DNA from: Clostridium sp. CX1
Lineage (GTDB): Bacteria > Bacillota > Clostridia > Clostridiales > Clostridiaceae
NCBI RefSeq assembly: GCF_025398335.1
Contig: NZ_JAODOO010000010.1
Location: forward strand, 62,001 to 126,000
Direction of reading: 5' to 3'
DNA length: 64,000 nucleotides
Shown here one piece after another: positions 24,718 to 32,942 of this stretch; position 1 is the stretch's first letter; each line of letters opens with the position of its first letter. Under the pieces are notes generated by a model that saw nothing but the letters and a program-made list of their open reading frames with translations, did not search any database and had not been told where the DNA came from. Position numbers and translations under genes: made by a program.

Positions 24718-25314
24718 ATGACACACACTTTACCACCACTTCCTTACGATTACAATGCTTTAGAACCACACTATGATGAGCAAACAGTAAGGTTGCATCA
24801 TGATGCCCACCATAAATCTTATGTAGATGGATTAAATAATGCAGAGTCAAAATTAGAGGAAGCAAGAAAAAATGGTGATTTTGCACTAATAAAACATTGG
24901 GAAAGAGAATTAGCTTTCCATGGTTCAGGACATATTTTACATACATTATTTTGGGAGAACATGGGCCCAAATGCAGGAGGAGATGCCTCTGGAGAAATTG
25001 GAGATCAAATTACTAAGGACTTTGGAAGCTATGAAGCCTTTAAGAAGCAATTCTCAGCTGCAGCGGTAGCAGTAGAAGGCTCCGGATGGACTATACTTTG
25101 CTGGAATTGCATGTTTAATAAGTTAGAAATTTTACAGGCAGAAAAGCATCAAAACTTAACTCAATGGGGTGTAAAACCTTTGCTTATCTTAGATCTATGG
25201 GAGCACGCTTATTATCTAAAATATCAAAATAAAAGAGCTGCATTTGTTGATGCTTGGTGGAATATTGTAAACTGGAATACAGTAAATGATAGATTTAAAA
25301 AAGCAACAAAATAG
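24718..25314 (+). CDS. sodA: Fe/Mn superoxide dismutase
   Basis: A 198-residue cytosolic enzyme that converts superoxide into oxygen and hydrogen peroxide. The four metal ligands are seen at H27, H75 (in GHILHTLFW), D159 and H163 (in DLWEHAYY). Family signatures GSGWTILCWN and YVDGLNNAE are present. The second of two close ATG codons is chosen because GAGGTG lies seven bases before it and the protein then starts THTLPPLPYDYN as relatives do. Iron or manganese use cannot be decided by eye. It is a monocistronic gene with its own terminator, and serves oxygen tolerance in an anaerobe. Confidence 0.95.
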   Translation: MTHTLPPLPYDYNALEPHYDEQTVRLHHDAHHKSYVDGLNNAESKLEEARKNGDFALIKHWERELAFHGSGHILHTLFWENMGPNAGGDASGEIGDQITKDFGSYEAFKKQFSAAAVAVEGSGWTILCWNCMFNKLEILQAEKHQNLTQWGVKPLLILDLWEHAYYLKYQNKRAAFVDAWWNIVNWNTVNDRFKKATK

Positions 25315-25322
25315 TTTAAGGT

Positions 25323-25357
25323 AAAAAAACCTCTATGTTCTACATGGAGGTTTTTTT
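25323..25357 (+). terminator. Terminator of the superoxide dismutase gene
   Basis: AAAAAACCTC-ATGT and ACAT-GAGGTTTTTTT form a strong stem with a long T tail; the A-rich 5' side makes it work in both directions. Confidence 0.92.
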
Positions 25358-25454
25358 ATAAGTTAAATAAAAAATTTTATCTTTATAATAGTGAAAAAGA
25401 TAATTGTAAAAAATAAATATTGAATTTATGTTAACACTATTAATAAGGAATATT

Positions 25455-25463
25455 TGGTATAAT
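25455..25463 (+). promoter_or_regulatory. Extended -10 promoter of the VIT/VWA gene
   Basis: TGGTATAAT at 25455-25463 is an extended -10 element. Its position places transcription start near 25470, which shows that the ATG at 25471 is not the translation start and supports the one at 25495. Confidence 0.65.
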
Positions 25464-25494
25464 TAAGTAAATGGAAATAAAAGGTGGGTATGAT

Positions 25495-27921
25495 ATGGTG
25501 TATGGTATAAAAGAAATTAAAGGTGATGCCAAAGGAATGGTTTTAAAAAGAATTAGCATAAGCGGTAATGTATGCGGTAGTTATGCAGAAATAACTATAA
25601 GCCATGATTATGAAAACAAAGGAAAGGATGACATTGAGGGAGTTTACATGTTTCCGATTCCTAGGACTGCTATAATCTCTGGTTTCGAAGCGGAAATAGG
25701 AGGAAGAACTTTAAGAGCAATAGTTGAAGAAAGAGAAAAAGCAATAAAAATTTACGAAAATATAAAGAATAGGGAAAAAGAGTCCTTCTTACTAGAGGAA
25801 TTCAAACCTAATGTATTTAAAATAAGTATAGGAAAAATTATATCCGGAGAAATTGTTAAAATAAGGCTATCCTATATTGATGAAATGGAGTATAAGGATA
25901 ATACCTTTAAACTTAAGATTCCAGCAGTTTTTGAGCCAAAGAGAATAGATGAGGAATCACCAATCAATAGTATAAAGAATAGTATAAAAAGGAAGTTTAT
26001 CAAAGAAGAAAATGAAAGTGATTTTGAATTTAAAACGAACATACTTGTAGAATCTCTCTGTAGGCTAGAATTTAAATCCACCTACCATAAAATAGATGTA
26101 GAAAGAGAAGGAGATACAGTAGCTAGGATTAATCTTCAGGATGACTATAACACTATGGATAGGGATTTTATACTTCTCATGAAGGAGCAAAATCCACTAG
26201 AGGCTGATGGAATGATTTATGAATATAAAGAAGGAGAGCAGGAAAAAGGTATAGTCTATTTAAGAATGGTGCCAAGACTAGATTTCTTTGAGGAAGAAGT
26301 AAAAGAAAGCTATGTTTTTCTAATAGATATTTCCGAAACCATGAAAGGTAATAAGTTAAAGCAGGCAAAGAATGCACTGCAATTGTGTATAAGAAACTTA
26401 TCGGAAGGTGATACTTTTGACATAATTGCTGTAGGAGATACATTAAAGTATTTCGTTGATGAAGGCATGGCAGAGTTTAATGCAGATAACTTGAGAAAAG
26501 CATCAAAGTGGATAGATGATTTAGAGACAGAGGAAGATGCAGATATATTTGGAGCTATTAAATACAGTCTTGAAAATGAAGTTGGTCATAACACCATACT
26601 AATTTTTACTGATGATCAGGTAGAAGAGGAAGAGGAAATATTATCTTATGTAAGAGAGAATATCGGTGATAATAGAATATTCTCCTTTGGTATTGATTCT
26701 GCTACTAATAATTATTTCCTAAATAAGCTTGCTCATGAAAGCTACGGAAAGGCAGAGTTTATAAATAAAGGAAAGAGAATTGAAGATGTTGTTTTAAGGC
26801 AGTTTACTAGAATACAAAATCCAGAAGTAGACGATATTAAGATTGATTGGGGAACATTGAAGGTTGCAAGCACTTATCCAAGAACTATAGATTATATGTA
26901 TGATAGAGAACCATTTTCAATATTTGCGGATGTAGTGGGAGAAGTAAGTGGAGAAATAACTATAAAAGGAATGGTAGATGGGAAGCAATACATTAAGACA
27001 ATAAACCTAGATAACTTCAATACAGAAGAAAATGCTAATCTTCTTAAAAAAGTTTGGGCAAGAAAGAGAATAAAGTCTATAGAATTAAATATGATAGCCG
27101 AGCGTGGCGAAACAAGGGAAGCTATGAGAAGAAAGGTAGTAGAGCTATCTAAAAACAATGGAATCATAAGTCCTGAAACCACCTTCATATTTATGGAACT
27201 TAGATATGAACCTGTTCTAGGTATTGAACTTAGGGATATAATTCCTATAAAGGTACAAGAAGGTACACTAGCTGATGAAATAGATATGGAAGACTTTAAA
27301 GAAAATGAACAATTAGGCTTTTTATACAAATCCTATAGTGGAGATGAGGAAGAAGACATAGATCACAATCAATATTTAGATAAAGTTTATCCAAGAGAAG
27401 AACTTCTCAGGTTAATTGCTAAAAATCAACTTGCAGATGGTGCTTTTGTAGATTATGAAGACAGCAATATTGAAGATAAGGTTGAGACCACTGCTATGGC
27501 ACTTTTAGCCTTTGGTATTGGTGAAGAAGATATTGATATATACTTCAATCAATTAAATAAATCTGTAGAATTTATTTACAATAATTGTATAAATGGAAGT
27601 GCTATTTTACAAAACAGAATTGGAAAAATGGCAATTCTTGCTCTAGAAAGGGCTATTGAGAAGAACTTTTTAAAGGACAGAAATGTAGAGAAAGCACAAC
27701 AAACTGCAAACTATCTGTATAAGATATTGAAGGAAAGGGAAAGTGCCAAAGATATTTTAAATAATTTAGTAGAATACTCCTTCAAGAAAAATGTCATTTC
27801 CTTATTTAATATAAGCGAGGATGGAAAGAGTATTAATGAAGAAATAGTAATAAGAAAAGAAAATAATTCTATATACAGCATGTCAAAGCTGGCAGTATTA
27901 AAAGGATTAAAAGATTTATAG
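25495..27921 (+). CDS. VIT and von Willebrand A domain protein
   Basis: An 808-residue protein with the layout of inter-alpha-trypsin-inhibitor heavy-chain relatives. A VIT domain spans about 1-135 (GVYMFPIPRTAIISGFEAEIGGR and VKIRLSYIDE), and a VWA domain about 270-430 starting SYVFLIDISETMKGNKL, where DxSxT/S-type metal-site residues are mostly kept. A C-terminal helical region of about 180 residues follows an acidic linker. There is no signal peptide or anchor, so it is likely cytosolic, unlike the secreted animal proteins. The start at 25495 has GGTGGG seven bases upstream. It stands alone. Its role in bacteria is not known. Confidence 0.88.
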   Translation: MVYGIKEIKGDAKGMVLKRISISGNVCGSYAEITISHDYENKGKDDIEGVYMFPIPRTAIISGFEAEIGGRTLRAIVEEREKAIKIYENIKNREKESFLLEEFKPNVFKISIGKIISGEIVKIRLSYIDEMEYKDNTFKLKIPAVFEPKRIDEESPINSIKNSIKRKFIKEENESDFEFKTNILVESLCRLEFKSTYHKIDVEREGDTVARINLQDDYNTMDRDFILLMKEQNPLEADGMIYEYKEGEQEKGIVYLRMVPRLDFFEEEVKESYVFLIDISETMKGNKLKQAKNALQLCIRNLSEGDTFDIIAVGDTLKYFVDEGMAEFNADNLRKASKWIDDLETEEDADIFGAIKYSLENEVGHNTILIFTDDQVEEEEEILSYVRENIGDNRIFSFGIDSATNNYFLNKLAHESYGKAEFINKGKRIEDVVLRQFTRIQNPEVDDIKIDWGTLKVASTYPRTIDYMYDREPFSIFADVVGEVSGEITIKGMVDGKQYIKTINLDNFNTEENANLLKKVWARKRIKSIELNMIAERGETREAMRRKVVELSKNNGIISPETTFIFMELRYEPVLGIELRDIIPIKVQEGTLADEIDMEDFKENEQLGFLYKSYSGDEEEDIDHNQYLDKVYPREELLRLIAKNQLADGAFVDYEDSNIEDKVETTAMALLAFGIGEEDIDIYFNQLNKSVEFIYNNCINGSAILQNRIGKMAILALERAIEKNFLKDRNVEKAQQTANYLYKILKERESAKDILNNLVEYSFKKNVISLFNISEDGKSINEEIVIRKENNSIYSMSKLAVLKGLKDL

Positions 27922-27952
27922 ATACATGGTTTAATATTTACTAGAATATAAT

Positions 27953-27990
27953 AAAAAATTTAGGGTTAAATTTTAATCCTAAATTTTTTA
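27953..27990 (+). terminator. Terminator of the VIT/VWA gene
   Basis: Perfect 12-base arms AAAAAATTTAGG and CCTAAATTTTTT; symmetric A and T tails allow action in both directions. Confidence 0.9.
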
Positions 27991-28082
27991 TTATGAAAAT
28001 TACTTGCAGAGTTATTATATTTGCCATATATTATGTATAACAAATATAATAGCTATAATAAATATAACTTGGGGGAATAAGA

Positions 28083-28808
28083 ATGGTAGAATTAGTCAAT
28101 ATAAGTAAAAGTTATAACGGAAAACAAAAAGCAGTAGATAACCTAAATCTCTCAATACCGAATGGAGTAATATTTGGTTTTTTAGGACCTAATGGAGCAG
28201 GAAAAACCACTACTATTAAGATGCTTACTGGGATTATAAATTCTGATGCAGGAAATATAACTATAAATGGAGTAAATATAAAGGATAATCCTATAGAGGC
28301 AAAAAAACAATTTGGTTTTGTGCCAGATAGTCCGGATATGTTTTTAAGACTTAAAGGAATTGAATATTTAAACTTTATGTCAGACATATATGGTGTAGAA
28401 AGTGAAGAAAGAGAAGATAGAATAAGAAAGTTATCAGAAAGATTTGAGATGACTAAAGCTTTAGGTGATCAAATTCAAAGTTATTCTCATGGAATGAGAC
28501 AAAAAATTATTTTAATGGGAGCCCTTGTGCATAACCCATCAGTATGGATACTAGATGAGCCTATGACAGGTTTAGATCCTAAATCAGCATATATGTTGAA
28601 GGAGATGATGAGGGAGCATGCAGATAAGGGAAATACAGTGTTTTTTTCTACTCATGTTCTTGAGGTTGCAGAAAAAATATGCGATAGAATTGCTATTATA
28701 AATAAGGGAAAAATATTATTTTCTGGTACTTTTGAAGAATTAAAAGAACAATTCAAAGAGAATAAATCCTTAGAAAATATATTTTTGGAGATGACTGAAA
28801 ATGAGTAG
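28083..28808 (+). CDS. ABC transporter ATP-binding protein
   Basis: A 241-residue ATPase subunit of an export-type ABC system. Walker A is GPNGAGKTT, the signature is YSHGMRQKI (a common variant), Walker B is VWILDEPMTGLDP, and the switch histidine lies in FFSTHVLE. The family resembles the CcmA/YhaQ group. It overlaps the following permease gene by eight bases, so the two are translated together. GGGGGAAT lies before the ATG. Substrate unknown. Confidence 0.94.
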   Translation: MVELVNISKSYNGKQKAVDNLNLSIPNGVIFGFLGPNGAGKTTTIKMLTGIINSDAGNITINGVNIKDNPIEAKKQFGFVPDSPDMFLRLKGIEYLNFMSDIYGVESEEREDRIRKLSERFEMTKALGDQIQSYSHGMRQKIILMGALVHNPSVWILDEPMTGLDPKSAYMLKEMMREHADKGNTVFFSTHVLEVAEKICDRIAIINKGKILFSGTFEELKEQFKENKSLENIFLEMTENE

Positions 28809-30465
28809 ATATATAGCCTTGACAAAGGTACTTTTGAAAAATGGAGGAAGCCCTTTAAGACAAGATAAAAAGAAGAGAAATAAAACACTAGCAATGTGGG
28901 GGCTTTTGGCATTAGCCTTTGCACCTACAATTTTGCTTATTATACAGTTTATCGGATCTGCCTATGACGTTTTGTTAAAGATAAATCAGCAGGGACTAAT
29001 ACTTGGGCTAGGTGTTTCTTTTGTAAGTATATTTATATTTTTCTTTGGTATTTTTTATTCTTTAAATGTGCTTTACTTTGGAAATGATATAGAGAATTTA
29101 CTGCCGCTACCTTTTAAACCTTCTGAAATTTTAGGTGCAAAGTTTACAGTAGCACTATTTTATGAATATTTAACAGAGTTAATTTTACTGCTTCCTCTAT
29201 TAATTGTTTATGGAATAAAAAGTGATGCTGGAATAGTATATTATCTTAATTCAGCGATAATATTTTTACTACTGCCTATAATGCCTTTAGCTATTTCCTC
29301 AGTGTTAAATATGATACTTATGAGCTTTACAAATATAGGCAGACACAGAGATAAACTTAAAATATTAGGCGGGATTATAGCCATGTTTTTTGCCATAGGG
29401 TTAAATATTGGTATGCAGAGAATAGGCGTTTCTTCAAGGAATCCAGAGAAGATGCTTCAAATGATAACTGCTGGGAATAATTCTCTACTTGAAGCTTCAA
29501 ACAAGATGTTTCCAGGAACAGCTATAGTAACCAAGGCATTAATTTATAACAGTAGTTTACAGGGACTTGTAAATATGTTTCTATTTGCAGGGATTACTTT
29601 AGTTGTAATTTTATTGTTTGTAATGTTAGGAGAAAAACTGTATTTTAGAGGGGTAGTTGGAATTTCAGAAACCTCTTCAAAAAGAAGAGAGTTGTCCTCT
29701 AAAGAGCTAGCAAAGCAAATTGTGAAAAAGACATCTCTTAATGCTTTAACAAAGAAGGAACTTAGACTTCTATTTAGAACGCCAGTTTATTTTATGAATT
29801 GTATACTAATGAATTTCTTATGGCCAGTTTTTATGCTAATTCCAGCTTTTACCCAACCTGAAATGTTAGTAGAACTAAGAAATACTTCAGAGTTCATTAA
29901 GGATCCAAGTATAATATCTATGGTTATAGGGATATCTTTAGCTGCTAGTATATTTCTCGCTTCTACTAATGGTATAACCTCTACGGCCATATCAAGAGAA
30001 GGGCAAAATATATTTATTAGTAAGTATCTTCCCACTAGTTATAAAACCCAAATTACTGCAAAACTATTATCTGGGATAATTATGGGAACTATATCTGTAA
30101 TAATTATGATTTTAGCAGCAGTATTACTTATTAGAATACCGTTATACTTGCCTTTTGTAGTATTAGTATCTTCTTTACCTGGTATTATATTTTCATCATT
30201 AGTAGGAATATTAATTGATTTAAACTTTCCAAAATTAACTTGGGATAATGAAGTAAAAGCAGTAAAACAGAACTTTAATGTAATTATAAATCTAGTACTA
30301 GGTATGATTGGAGGAGCTTTAGTTGCATTCTTAGCTATAAGACTTCAAGAATACGGTGTCACTGTAAGTATATCTCTATGTATACTATTTGTTATTATTG
30401 ATTATATACTCTACCAAATCACTGTTACTAAGGGAGCAGAACTATTTGCCAATATAGAAGTTTAA
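28801..30465 (+). CDS. ABC transporter permease, about 12-helix exporter type
   Basis: A 554-residue membrane protein with roughly twelve hydrophobic helices split into two halves around a cytosolic segment (about 280-320). It fits the putative ABC exporter family that pairs with a single ATPase in Firmicutes. The FGNDIENLLPLPFKPSEILGAKF stretch in the first half is typical of these. It overlaps the ATPase gene by eight bases and ends at a terminator. No substrate or immunity gene lies beside it, so peptide, lipid or drug export are all possible. Confidence 0.88.
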   Translation: MSRYIALTKVLLKNGGSPLRQDKKKRNKTLAMWGLLALAFAPTILLIIQFIGSAYDVLLKINQQGLILGLGVSFVSIFIFFFGIFYSLNVLYFGNDIENLLPLPFKPSEILGAKFTVALFYEYLTELILLLPLLIVYGIKSDAGIVYYLNSAIIFLLLPIMPLAISSVLNMILMSFTNIGRHRDKLKILGGIIAMFFAIGLNIGMQRIGVSSRNPEKMLQMITAGNNSLLEASNKMFPGTAIVTKALIYNSSLQGLVNMFLFAGITLVVILLFVMLGEKLYFRGVVGISETSSKRRELSSKELAKQIVKKTSLNALTKKELRLLFRTPVYFMNCILMNFLWPVFMLIPAFTQPEMLVELRNTSEFIKDPSIISMVIGISLAASIFLASTNGITSTAISREGQNIFISKYLPTSYKTQITAKLLSGIIMGTISVIIMILAAVLLIRIPLYLPFVVLVSSLPGIIFSSLVGILIDLNFPKLTWDNEVKAVKQNFNVIINLVLGMIGGALVAFLAIRLQEYGVTVSISLCILFVIIDYILYQITVTKGAELFANIEV

Positions 30466-30471
30466 ATAAAG

Positions 30472-30508
30472 ACCTCTAATCTTTTATTTTGAAAGGTTAG
30501 AGGTTTTT
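30472..30508 (+). terminator. Terminator of the ABC exporter operon
   Basis: ACCTCTAA pairs with TTAGAGGT, with added pairing toward the loop, and is followed by TTTTTAAATTTT. Confidence 0.85.
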
Positions 30509-30722
30509 AAATTTTATACTTTAGAGAAAGGTATAGGGGAGTTTTTAAAAGGTTGCTTTTGCAATCACCTATTAACCATCATTAGAATAAGAATATATAA
30601 AAAAAATAATTCAGAAAAAAGATTAGTACTATAAATAAAAAAAATGTAATAAATATATATAGGAATAATACCTTCTAAATAAAACTTTTTGAAGAAATAA
30701 TAATTTAATGAGGGTTGATTAT

Positions 30723-30878
30723 ATGTTGATTTTTAAAACTGAGTCCATTATCTTTAAAGTAGATAATGAAGAGTTACCTGAGGATATAATTTTGATGATA
30801 GAAATAGAATTTAGAGAGCTTGGAACTCTAAGCGAAGAGACTATGAAAAGATATAATATAAAAATTGAGTGTACCTAA
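30723..30878 (+). CDS. Small 51-residue protein of unknown function
   Basis: An open frame too short for usual gene calls. It begins MLIFKTESIIFKVDNEELPED and ends YNIKIECT, is acidic and has no membrane segment. AGGG lies eight bases before the ATG and a hairpin follows nine bases after the stop, so it looks like a complete transcription unit of its own. No family was recognised. Confidence 0.55.
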   Translation: MLIFKTESIIFKVDNEELPEDIILMIEIEFRELGTLSEETMKRYNIKIECT

Positions 30879-30886
30879 ATATAAAT

Positions 30887-30918
30887 AAGCCTTAAAGGTC
30901 TCCTTTAAGGCTTGTCTT
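30887..30918 (+). terminator. Hairpin after the 51-residue gene
   Basis: AAGCCTTAAAGG and CCTTTAAGGCTT form a perfect 12-base stem with a 3-base loop. The T stretch after it is interrupted (GTCTTTCT), but the stem is strong. Confidence 0.75.
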
Positions 30919-30997
30919 TCTGGAACTATTTAATATATAATATGTTGGTTATATTAATATAGGATTCTATTTAGTAGATGTGCTAGGAGGCAAATTA

Positions 30998-31669
30998 ATG
31001 AATGAATACATAGAGTTTTTTAAGTTATTAAAAAGTGCCAGAAAGGAAGATAAAATAATGAATTCAATTATAATAGATGGTTGTGTAGCAGCAGGTAAGA
31101 CAAGTCTTATGAATATTATAGAAGAGGAATTTAGATATACTCCTTTTTTAGAGCCTGTAACAGACAATCCGCTATTAGATAAGTTTTACTATAATAGAAA
31201 GCGATATTCTTTTCCACTACAGATATTCTTTTTAAATAAAAGGTTTGCTATGCTTAAGGAAGCAGCTAAAATTGATGGTACTGTAATGGATAGAAGTATA
31301 TATGGAGATGTAATATTTGCTAAGCTCTTAGCAGATAATCAGGAAATGGAGTCAGAAGAATATGCCCTATATAAGGACCTTTTAGCTAATATGCTTGAGC
31401 ATGTGGAGCCACCTAAGCTAATGATTTACCTTAAGAGCAGCACAGATGATATCATTAGAAAGATAAAGTTAAGGGGAAGAGATTATGAACAGGTTGTTGA
31501 AAGAGAATACTGGGAGCAATTAAATAAGGAATATGAGGATTATTTTAGTGAATATAATATATCACCACTGCTTGTAGTAGAGGTAGACAATCTTGATTAT
31601 GTACATAATGAAAGGGACAGGGAATACATTATTTCTTTAATAAAAAATAAGCTTAAGGAAATAGGATAA
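30998..31669 (+). CDS. Deoxynucleoside kinase
   Basis: A 223-residue nucleotide-salvage kinase of the dNK/dGK-dAK family that phosphorylates deoxynucleosides with ATP. The P-loop is DGCVAAGKTSL, the substrate region EPVTDNPLLDKFY follows, the DRS motif is in MDRSIYGDVIF, and the arginine-rich lid is RKIKLRGRDYEQ. The ATG at 30998 has AGGAGG seven bases upstream and is preferred. An inner ATG at 31058 with GGAAG would give a 203-residue protein closer to the family core, so a 20-residue N-terminal extension is implied. It stands alone with a strong terminator. Confidence 0.88.
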   Translation: MNEYIEFFKLLKSARKEDKIMNSIIIDGCVAAGKTSLMNIIEEEFRYTPFLEPVTDNPLLDKFYYNRKRYSFPLQIFFLNKRFAMLKEAAKIDGTVMDRSIYGDVIFAKLLADNQEMESEEYALYKDLLANMLEHVEPPKLMIYLKSSTDDIIRKIKLRGRDYEQVVEREYWEQLNKEYEDYFSEYNISPLLVVEVDNLDYVHNERDREYIISLIKNKLKEIG

Positions 31670-31694
31670 CATATTAAAGATATATAGCATATCC

Positions 31695-31737
31695 AAAAGG
31701 GCGTAAAAGTAAGTTTTTTACTTTTATGCCCTTTTTA
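31695..31737 (+). terminator. Terminator of the deoxynucleoside kinase gene
   Basis: AAAAGGGC-GTAAAAGTA pairs with TACTTTTAT-GCCCTTTT and ends in TTTTT; one G-U pair. Confidence 0.92.
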
Positions 31738-31802
31738 TGATTAAAAAAGAGTTATGCACAAAATATAAGAAAAATTATACTATATTAGTATGAAGTATTA
31801 AA

Positions 31803-31842
31803 TGATAATTATTATTGATTAGCATTAAAAATATGATATAAT
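31803..31842 (+). promoter_or_regulatory. Promoter of the gnd-zwf pair with an overlapping PerR/Fur-like box
   Basis: TTGATT (31815-31820) and TATAAT (31837-31842) lie 16 bases apart. TGATAATTATTATTG at 31803-31817 agrees with the PerR box pattern (TTATAATNATTATAA) at 11 of 14 fixed positions and overlaps the -35, where a repressor would block polymerase. The 5' leader to the start at 32012 is about 165 bases long, AT-rich, and shows no clear riboswitch. Confidence 0.55.
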
Positions 31843-32011
31843 GTTAATAAAATTACAGCCAAAAATGTAGAATAATAATTTTCTGCTTTTATTATATAAA
31901 TTTGGTATACCTGTTACTATAACTGAGAAATATAAAAGTATAAACTTAGTTAATTATAAATAATACTATGTTATAAGCTATTGTTTATAATCTTTAAGGA
32001 GGACTACAATA

Positions 32012-32908
32012 ATGGAAATAGGTTTAATTGGTTTGGGAAGAATGGGCTTTAACCTTGCACTAAATATGAGAGATAAAGGTCATAAGGTAGTGGCTTTTAA
32101 TAGAACGGCGGAAAAGGTGAAGGAAGCAGAAAAGGAAGGTATTACAGGAGCCTATAGCATAGAGGAGTTAGTAAATAAGTTAACTGGAAGAAAAATTATT
32201 TGGCTTATGGTGCCTGCAGGAAACACAGTAGATGATATGGTAGAGAAGCTTGTACCATTATTAAATAAGAGGGATATAATTATTGATGGAGGAAATTCAA
32301 ATTATAAAGATACTCTTAGGAGATATAGAGAATTAAAGGAGAAAGAAATAGATTTTGTAGATGTAGGAACAAGCGGTGGAATAGAAGGAGCGAGAAATGG
32401 TGCTTGTACAATGGTAGGTGCTGAAGAGGATGTTTTTAAGCACATAGAGCCACTTATTAAGGATATAAGTGTAGAAAAGGGATATTTGCATACAGGTAAA
32501 AACGGTTCTGGACATTTTGTTAAAATGGTCCACAATGGTATTGAATACGGAATGATGCAAGCTATGGGAGAAGGATTTGAAATACTTGAAAAAAGCCAAT
32601 TTGATTTAAATTATAAGGAAGTAGCTAGGGTTTGGAACAATGGCTCTGTTATTCGTGGGTGGCTCATGGAGCTTGCGGAAAGTGCCTTTAGAAAGGATGC
32701 TAATTTAGATGGAATTAAGGGTATAATGTACTCATCAGGAGAGGGGTTATGGACAGTACAAGAGGCTTTAGAGCTTAAGGTTCCTGCACCAATAATCACC
32801 GAGTCTTTATTTATGAGATATCGTTCTGAACAAGAAGATACTTTTACTGGTAAGGTGGTAGCTGCATTAAGAAATGAATTTGGCGGCCATGCAGTTGCTA
32901 AGAAGTAA
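32012..32908 (+). CDS. gnd: 6-phosphogluconate dehydrogenase, short (decarboxylating) type
   Basis: A 298-residue oxidoreductase converting 6-phosphogluconate to ribulose 5-phosphate, CO2 and NAD(P)H. It has the short form seen in many bacteria (YqeC type). Motifs are the Rossmann GLIGLGRMG at 5-13, DGGNSNYKDT, GTSGGIEGARNGACTMVGA and the catalytic lysine in HFVKMVHNGIEYGMMQ. The NRT after the second strand would suit NADP binding. AAGGAGG precedes the ATG. It is followed after 34 bases by glucose-6-phosphate dehydrogenase, giving the oxidative pentose phosphate steps except lactonase. Confidence 0.94.
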   Translation: MEIGLIGLGRMGFNLALNMRDKGHKVVAFNRTAEKVKEAEKEGITGAYSIEELVNKLTGRKIIWLMVPAGNTVDDMVEKLVPLLNKRDIIIDGGNSNYKDTLRRYRELKEKEIDFVDVGTSGGIEGARNGACTMVGAEEDVFKHIEPLIKDISVEKGYLHTGKNGSGHFVKMVHNGIEYGMMQAMGEGFEILEKSQFDLNYKEVARVWNNGSVIRGWLMELAESAFRKDANLDGIKGIMYSSGEGLWTVQEALELKVPAPIITESLFMRYRSEQEDTFTGKVVAALRNEFGGHAVAKK

Positions 32909-32942
32909 ACAGGACATTATATTTTGGAAGATGGTGATTTAA

